DNA of 64,000 nucleotides from Natronococcus sp. A-GB7 (GTDB taxonomy: Archaea; Halobacteriota; Halobacteria; Halobacteriales; Natrialbaceae): assembly GCF_029688865.1 (NCBI RefSeq), contig NZ_JARUKV010000009.1:1-64000 (forward strand), written 5' to 3'. Under the pieces are notes generated by a model that was not told the origin of the DNA, made no database searches, and saw nothing but the letters and a program-made list of their open reading frames with translations. Made by a program: the position numbers and the translations under genes. Shown here one piece after another: positions 60,220 to 64,000 of the stretch; the first letter of the stretch is position 1, and each line of letters opens with the position of its first letter.

Positions 60220-60453
60220 TCAGCCGCTTCGTTTCGGGAACGTCGCCTCGAACTCGTTCGGGGCGACCCGCTCGACGGCGTAGCCGTCCGCGTCGAACGA
60301 GTCGACCTCCGCCTGGAACTCGTAGAACAGCGGCTTCGGTTCGTGGTCGTTGACGATCGTGAGCGATTCGCCGGCCTCGAGGTCCTCGAAGGCCTCGTGG
60401 ATCATCGGGTGGCGCTCCGGCGGCGGGACCTCCCTGACGTCGAGTCGTGACAT
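60220..60453 (-). CDS. DUF2249 domain protein 2
   Basis: A 77-residue protein almost entirely DUF2249: MSRLDVREVPPPERHPMIHEAFEDLEAGESLTIVNDHEPKPLFYEFQAE then the C-terminal strand. It contains the H-x-P motif (ERHPMIHEAF) that is typical of this family's core. It has its own palindromic promoter element at 60494-60505. Confidence 0.9.
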   Translation of the reverse strand: MSRLDVREVPPPERHPMIHEAFEDLEAGESLTIVNDHEPKPLFYEFQAEVDSFDADGYAVERVAPNEFEATFPKRSG

Positions 60454-60493
60454 ACGGATAGAGCTCCGGGCTCCGGTCGTATCGGTATTCGTC

Positions 60494-60505
60494 CGAACCC
60501 GTTCG
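60494..60505 (-). promoter_or_regulatory. CGAA-N4-TTCG palindrome, DUF2249 gene 2
   Basis: CGAACCCGTTCG, 40 nt upstream of the ATG at 60453. Confidence 0.6.
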
Positions 60506-60581
60506 GGGAGGATCAAAACGGCGTTCGAAGCGCCAGTCGTATTTTGAAGCGACGGCCGTATCCTCGAACCGAGCCGTCCGC

Positions 60582-60809
60582 TCACGGACGTTCGATCAGC
60601 ACGTGCCACTCGTTCTCGCCGGACCGTTCGGTTTCGAACGACAGCCCGCGTTCCTCGAGCACCTCGTACAGCGGCACCGGTTCGAACCCCGCGATCAGTC
60701 GCAGTCGCTCGTCGGCCTCGAGGGCCTCCAGCGCGTCGGAGATCGGTCCGAACGGCGGACCGTCGATCTCGCGAACGTCGAGCGTCGTCTCGGTCGTGGT
60801 CGTTCCCAT
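60582..60809 (-). CDS. DUF2249 domain protein 3
   Basis: A 75-residue DUF2249 protein: MGTTTTETTLDVREIDGPPFGPISDALEALEADERLRLIAGFEPVPLYEVLEERGL. The usual core His of the family is replaced here (GPPFGPISDAL in place of P-P-x-R-H-P), so it may not share the same ligand or contact. Its palindromic element is at 60849-60860. Confidence 0.88.
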   Translation of the reverse strand: MGTTTTETTLDVREIDGPPFGPISDALEALEADERLRLIAGFEPVPLYEVLEERGLSFETERSGENEWHVLIERP

Positions 60810-60848
60810 ACGCGACCGATAGCACGGGCCGGAAGGAGGACGTTCGTG

Positions 60849-60860
60849 CGAACACGTTCG
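60849..60860 (-). promoter_or_regulatory. CGAA-N4-TTCG palindrome, DUF2249 gene 3
   Basis: CGAACACGTTCG, 39 nt upstream of the ATG at 60809. Confidence 0.6.
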
Positions 60861-60884
60861 ACTGCGCCTCGAGCCGATCGAGCT

Positions 60885-60950
60885 CCCGCTCCGAACCGGT
60901 CGCCTTCCCGCTTCGAACCGGTCGCCTTCCCGCTTCGAACCGGTCGTTTC
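60885..60950. repeat. Three 22-bp tandem repeats
   Basis: Three adjacent 22-bp units: CCCGCTCCGAACCGGTCGCC (+TT) at 60885, CCCGCTTCGAACCGGTCGCC (+TT) at 60907 and CCCGCTTCGAACCGGTCGTT (+TC) at 60929. They lie between the palindromes of two divergent promoters. Each unit holds a CGAACCGGTCG that is close to half of the CGAA-N4-TTCG element, so weak regulator binding is conceivable. Confidence 0.7.
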
Positions 60951-60997
60951 ACTCGAGGACCGCGGGGCGCCTCGTTCCCCAACCCTCCGACGACCGC

Positions 60998-61009
60998 CGA
61001 ACGGGTTCG
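60998..61009 (+). promoter_or_regulatory. CGAA-N4-TTCG palindrome, NnrS/oxidase-like gene
   Basis: CGAACGGGTTCG, identical to the element at 60165-60176, 38 nt before the ATG at 61048. Confidence 0.6.
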
Positions 61010-61047
61010 GGAGCAGGGCGACGGTCGCCCGGTTCGAACGACGAGAT

Positions 61048-62409
61048 ATGAGTACGATTCCGGACGGATTGCGGACGGATCGGACGCCGCCGATCGCGAT
61101 CCCGCTCCAGCACTTCCTGGTCGGGCTCTGCTTTCTCGTCGTCGGGATCGTCGCGGGGACCGTCCTGTCGGTCACCGTGCTGCCGGGACTGGCCGATATC
61201 GCCCAGCTCCACCTGCTTCTGGTCGGCTGGATCGCGCTGACGATCATGGGTGCGATGACGCAGTTCGTTCCCGTCTGGTCCGGCGTGGCGCTCCACTCGA
61301 GGCGGCTCGCGACGGCCCAGCTCTGGCTGGTCGCGGGCGGACTGGTCGGCTTCGTGGCCGCCCTCGCGACCGGGTCGGTCTCGCTCCTGCCGATCGCCGC
61401 GGGACTCTTGCTCGCCGGGGTGTGGCTCTTCGTCTACACGATCGGCCGAACCCTGCTGCGGGCCCGACCGCTCGATCGAACGGAGCGACACTTCGCGTTC
61501 GCTCTGCTCTGTTTCGCCACGCTCGCCCTGCTCGGAGCGCTGCTCGCGGCGTCGTTCTCGACGCCGGTGCTCGAGTCCCTCCCAGTTACGCGAGGCGGTA
61601 TCCTCCTCGCTCACGCGACGGTCGCGCTCTACGGCGCCGTCCTCGTGACGATCGCCGGCGCACTGTCACAGCTCGCGACGATGTTCACCCAGACCGAGTA
61701 CGCGGCGATCGATCGTCGACTCCTCGGGCTCGAGGAACTCGCCCTCTACGGCGGCGTCGCGGCGTTCGCCGTCGGCCGCGGGATCGGCCTCGAGCCCCTC
61801 GCCCGCCTCGGCGCGCTGGGGGTGCTCGTCGGTGCGGCCGCGCTGGGGATCGCGATCGCTCGAGCGCTGTTCCGGTCGACCGTCGAGCGCAGCCCGATGA
61901 CCGCACGGTACTGGGTCGTCGTCGGCTCGCTGCTCGCCTGGGTTGTCCTCGCCGCGCCGGCGTGGTGGCGCGATCCGACTGGCCAGGCGGGACTGTTCGG
62001 CGCCCCCGGAACGACCGACCTGCTCGTCCTCGGCGTGTTCGGTTTCGTCGTCGTCGGCACGCTCTACCACGTAATCCCGTTTATCGTCTGGCTCGAACAC
62101 TACAGCGATCGGATCGGGCTCGAGCCCGTTCCGACGATCGACGACCTCTATTCGAGCCGGCTCGAGCGTACCGACTTCGGGCTCACGCTCGCCGGCTTCC
62201 TCGTCCTCGCGGTCGCTGGCTCGCTCTCACTGCCAACCTGGCTCGCCGCGGTCGGCGGCACCCTCGCGAGCGTCGGATTCGCGCTCTTTGCGGCCAACAT
62301 GTTGCTAACGCTCCGGCGACACGATCCCGACGGGGTCGGCGGTGTCGTCCGCGGAACCGGCAGCGATTCGGAGCCCGACGCGACCGAGGTCGACCGCGTC
62401 GGCGATTAG
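61048..62409 (+). CDS. Twelve-helix membrane protein, NnrS / heme-copper oxidase subunit I-like
   Basis: A 453-residue polytopic protein with about 12 hydrophobic segments and an acidic C-terminal tail. Histidines within helices (AQLHLLLVGW near 54, ILLAHATVAL near 190, LYHVIPFIVWLEHYSDR near 346) are placed as in NnrS-type or heme-copper-oxidase-subunit-I-like proteins that cluster with nitrite/NO-reduction genes. No copper-site Tyr-His crosslink pair is evident, so it may bind heme only or be catalytically silent. A regulatory palindrome lies 38 nt upstream. Function: probably nitrogen oxide metabolism (inference). Confidence 0.7.
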   Translation: MSTIPDGLRTDRTPPIAIPLQHFLVGLCFLVVGIVAGTVLSVTVLPGLADIAQLHLLLVGWIALTIMGAMTQFVPVWSGVALHSRRLATAQLWLVAGGLVGFVAALATGSVSLLPIAAGLLLAGVWLFVYTIGRTLLRARPLDRTERHFAFALLCFATLALLGALLAASFSTPVLESLPVTRGGILLAHATVALYGAVLVTIAGALSQLATMFTQTEYAAIDRRLLGLEELALYGGVAAFAVGRGIGLEPLARLGALGVLVGAAALGIAIARALFRSTVERSPMTARYWVVVGSLLAWVVLAAPAWWRDPTGQAGLFGAPGTTDLLVLGVFGFVVVGTLYHVIPFIVWLEHYSDRIGLEPVPTIDDLYSSRLERTDFGLTLAGFLVLAVAGSLSLPTWLAAVGGTLASVGFALFAANMLLTLRRHDPDGVGGVVRGTGSDSEPDATEVDRVGD

Positions 62410-62492
62410 GCTCCGGACGAACCGTTTTCGACCGCACCCGAGGATAACGACCGATTTTCGACAGAAGAGACGTCGCTGAACGGGCTTACGGC

Positions 62493-63005
62493 TCACTCCG
62501 AGAGCGCCGCCTCGAGCGGTTCGCCCGCCTCGAGCGCCTGTTCGGCGCGCTCGAGTGAGGCCTCGAGCGCGTCGGCCTGCTGGTGCATCGGGTGGACGCG
62601 TACCCGAACCCGATCGTACTCGTGTCGGTCCGCGAGCGCGTTCCACGCCCGGAACGAGCCCGTGACGAGCGCGTCGGCGATCGGACAGAACGCCGTCGTC
62701 GGCGAAAACTCCGCCCGGAGCACGCGGTGGTCGTCGGCGTCGACCGCGTACCTGAAGCCGGCCTCGGGCTGTCGGCGGTCGAGGTTGAGTCTGGCGAGGT
62801 TGTAGCCGAAGGTCGCGTCGTACACGCCCCGCTCCTCGAAGAGCTCCCGGGTGAGTCGGTGAAACGCCGCGTGATCCCCGCCCTCGAGGAGCGCGTGCCC
62901 CTCGAGGAACGGCCCGGGATCGGGGAGGTGAGCGGGGACGAACTCGTTCCAGCCGTCGAACTCCGCGGAGGCGTCGTCGGATCGGCCGCGCGAGAGCGGG
63001 TTCAT
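62493..63005 (-). CDS. Uncharacterised protein of the DUF2249/NnrS-like regulon
   Basis: A 170-residue soluble protein (MNPLSRGRSDDASAEFDGWNE). The first 95 residues contain HLPDPGPFLEGHALLEGGDHAAFHRLTRELFEERGVYDATFGYNLARLNLD. The C-terminal part begins FCPIADALVTGSFRAWNALADRHEYDRVRVRVHPMHQQADALE, with a Cys-Pro-x-x-Asp segment a little like MIP18/DUF59 proteins, and a coiled-coil-like end. I do not assign it to a family. It shares the palindromic promoter element (63044-63055). Confidence 0.6.
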   Translation of the reverse strand: MNPLSRGRSDDASAEFDGWNEFVPAHLPDPGPFLEGHALLEGGDHAAFHRLTRELFEERGVYDATFGYNLARLNLDRRQPEAGFRYAVDADDHRVLRAEFSPTTAFCPIADALVTGSFRAWNALADRHEYDRVRVRVHPMHQQADALEASLERAEQALEAGEPLEAALSE

Positions 63006-63043
63006 GCTCGAGCGTACGGACGGCGAAACCCTTGCCCTGCTGC

Positions 63044-63055
63044 CGAACGGATTCG
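63044..63055 (-). promoter_or_regulatory. CGAA-N4-TTCG palindrome, gene 62493-63005
   Basis: CGAACGGATTCG, 38 nt upstream of the ATG at 63005; fifth copy of the element with the same spacing. Confidence 0.58.
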
Positions 63056-63154
63056 GTCGTCGAGCGATCGCTCGAGGAAGAACTCGACGGACCCGTTCGA
63101 GGTCGGAACTGGAGAGAACTCGCTCGAGGGTCGAAAACGCCGCAGAGAACCGAG

Positions 63155-63304
63155 TTAGGCCGCTCGCGGCTCGGTCGCCTTCGGTCGGAGGTTCTTGTAA
63201 CCGCACTTGCGGCAGCTGTCGGCGTCCTTCGCGTTGCGCGCGTTACAGCGCATACAGATCATCTTCTGGAGCGTCCGGTTTTTGGCGGCGTCGAAACTTG
63301 GCAT
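63155..63304 (-). CDS. rpl40e: Ribosomal protein eL40
   Basis: A 49-residue basic protein ([20 protein letters not shown]...). Two C-x2-C pairs (CMRC and CRKC) form the zinc-binding site of eL40 (L40e), a 50S subunit protein. It is one of the few basic proteins here, as expected for ribosomal binding. GGTTATATGG on the minus strand (about 63327-63336) is a TATA box 27 nt before the ATG, so the mRNA is leaderless. Confidence 0.95.
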   Translation of the reverse strand: MPSFDAAKNRTLQKMICMRCNARNAKDADSCRKCGYKNLRPKATEPRAA

Positions 63305-63397
63305 GTCGCTCCGTTGGCCCGTCGTCCATATAACCGCTGTGGTCGCGAACCGATCTCGGACCGAATAATTATCTCTCGCCGATACGAACTGTCGATC

Positions 63398-64000
63398 GTG
63401 TCGGGCTCCGTTCACGAGTGGTCGATGCTGCCGGAGGAGGCCCCACTCCGTCGCGTCCTGGTGTACGCGCCGTACGGGCTGTACGGCGGGTTCGCCGCGT
63501 GGATCGTCGCTGCCGCCGTCCTGTTCACCGTCGGTCAGGCGTTCGCCGGTTCGCCGCTCGCGCTCGCGATGGTCGCGGTACTCCTCGGCGGTCCAGCCTC
63601 GGTCGTCGCGCTGTGGTTGCTCGTCCGTCACGACAGCCTTCCGAAGTGGCTGGACGGGCTATACCTGACCGACAGGCTCACCCGTCGCGGACTCGCGCTC
63701 GCGATCGCCGTCGGCGCCGCGTTCGTCGGCGTTGTCGGGTTTCTCTGGCCACGGGGGACGGTACTGCTCGTCTTCCTCGGGACGTTCGTGCTGGCGACGG
63801 TCTCCAGTTCGGCCGAGACGACGGTCGCGTTCGATCCGGACGCCCGCCGGCTGGTGGTCCGAAACGATCGACGCCGAGATAGCGGGGCGACGAAACGGAT
63901 CGCCCTCGCGAACGTCACCGCGACCTACCGCCTTCCGCTCGGATCGGTCGGCCTGTACGTCTGTCGGCGCGCCGGGGCGACCCCGGCCCTCGTCTCCGTT
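63398..64000 (+). CDS. Membrane protein, 3' end outside the window
   Basis: An open frame from GTG 63398 to the window edge (201 codons, no stop): [20 protein letters not shown] then hydrophobic helices (about 25-50, 52-72, 95-112 and 114-133) and an Arg-rich region that looks like a cytoplasmic PH-like or beta domain ([19 protein letters not shown]). AATAATTATC (about 63364-63373) lies 27 nt before the GTG, supporting a leaderless start. An ATG nine codons downstream is the alternative. Family not recognised. Confidence 0.65.
   Translation, partial: MSGSVHEWSMLPEEAPLRRVLVYAPYGLYGGFAAWIVAAAVLFTVGQAFAGSPLALAMVAVLLGGPASVVALWLLVRHDSLPKWLDGLYLTDRLTRRGLALAIAVGAAFVGVVGFLWPRGTVLLVFLGTFVLATVSSSAETTVAFDPDARRLVVRNDRRRDSGATKRIALANVTATYRLPLGSVGLYVCRRAGATPALVSV

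Noticed and set aside
62493-63005. TorD/DmsD-type chaperone
   Set aside because: Helical N-terminal part is suggestive, but the conserved E-P-x-D-H motif is missing.

Overview
The window is a G+C-rich, gene-dense chromosomal segment of a halophilic archaeon (class Halobacteria; a Natrialbaceae-type genome is my guess, not shown). The evidence is the very acidic proteome, Tat signal peptides with lipoboxes, tandem archaellins, thermosome, archaeal SepF, Orc1/Cdc6, ribosomal protein eL40, DUF families seen mainly in haloarchaea, and many genes with a TATA-like box about 27 nt before the start codon (leaderless transcripts).

Layout. 1-3.3 kb: the end of an archaellin array, a Tat lipoprotein, a conserved gene broken by one extra C in a C7 tract, and small conserved proteins. 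3.3-18.3 kb: MaoC hydratase, DHH phosphoesterase, several UspA stress proteins, an AAA ATPase with a His/Asp tail, a PHP enzyme, the ThiD-ThiN thiamin enzyme, a PQQ-type lipoprotein, and an amino-acid permease coupled to a UspA gene. 18.5-25.8 kb: mutS and mutL flanking a response regulator, a BrkB-type protein and a ZIP-like membrane protein. 26-37 kb: two Tat-exported subtilases, RtcA, a sugar kinase (probably KDG kinase), a flavin disulfide reductase, Hsp20, an RNase R-like enzyme, a PUA protein and a DUF1028 protein. 37-47 kb: sepF, citrate synthase, threonine ammonia-lyase preceded by a hairpin-rich spacer, tRNA-Ser(GGA) with a duplicated 3' end downstream, SRAP peptidase, thermosome and an ABC exporter. 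47-52.5 kb: an Lrp-type regulator, PAP2 phosphatase, a second BrkB protein, Trm1 and a SWIM-domain protein.

52.6-54.95 kb is a replication origin. An orc1/cdc6 gene is followed by seven same-direction origin recognition boxes, three 22-bp tandem repeats, an AT-rich tract, one inverted box and a 25-bp tandem repeat. 55-59.8 kb holds HisH, an NTF2-like protein, a uracil-DNA glycosylase and a DUF99/DUF5786 pair.

59.9-63.1 kb is the most coherent small system. Three DUF2249 genes, a 12-helix NnrS/heme-copper-oxidase-like membrane protein and an uncharacterised protein each carry a CGAA-N4-TTCG palindrome 38-40 bp before the start codon. This looks like a co-regulated anaerobic/nitrogen-oxide regulon. 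The window closes with eL40 and the start of a membrane protein.
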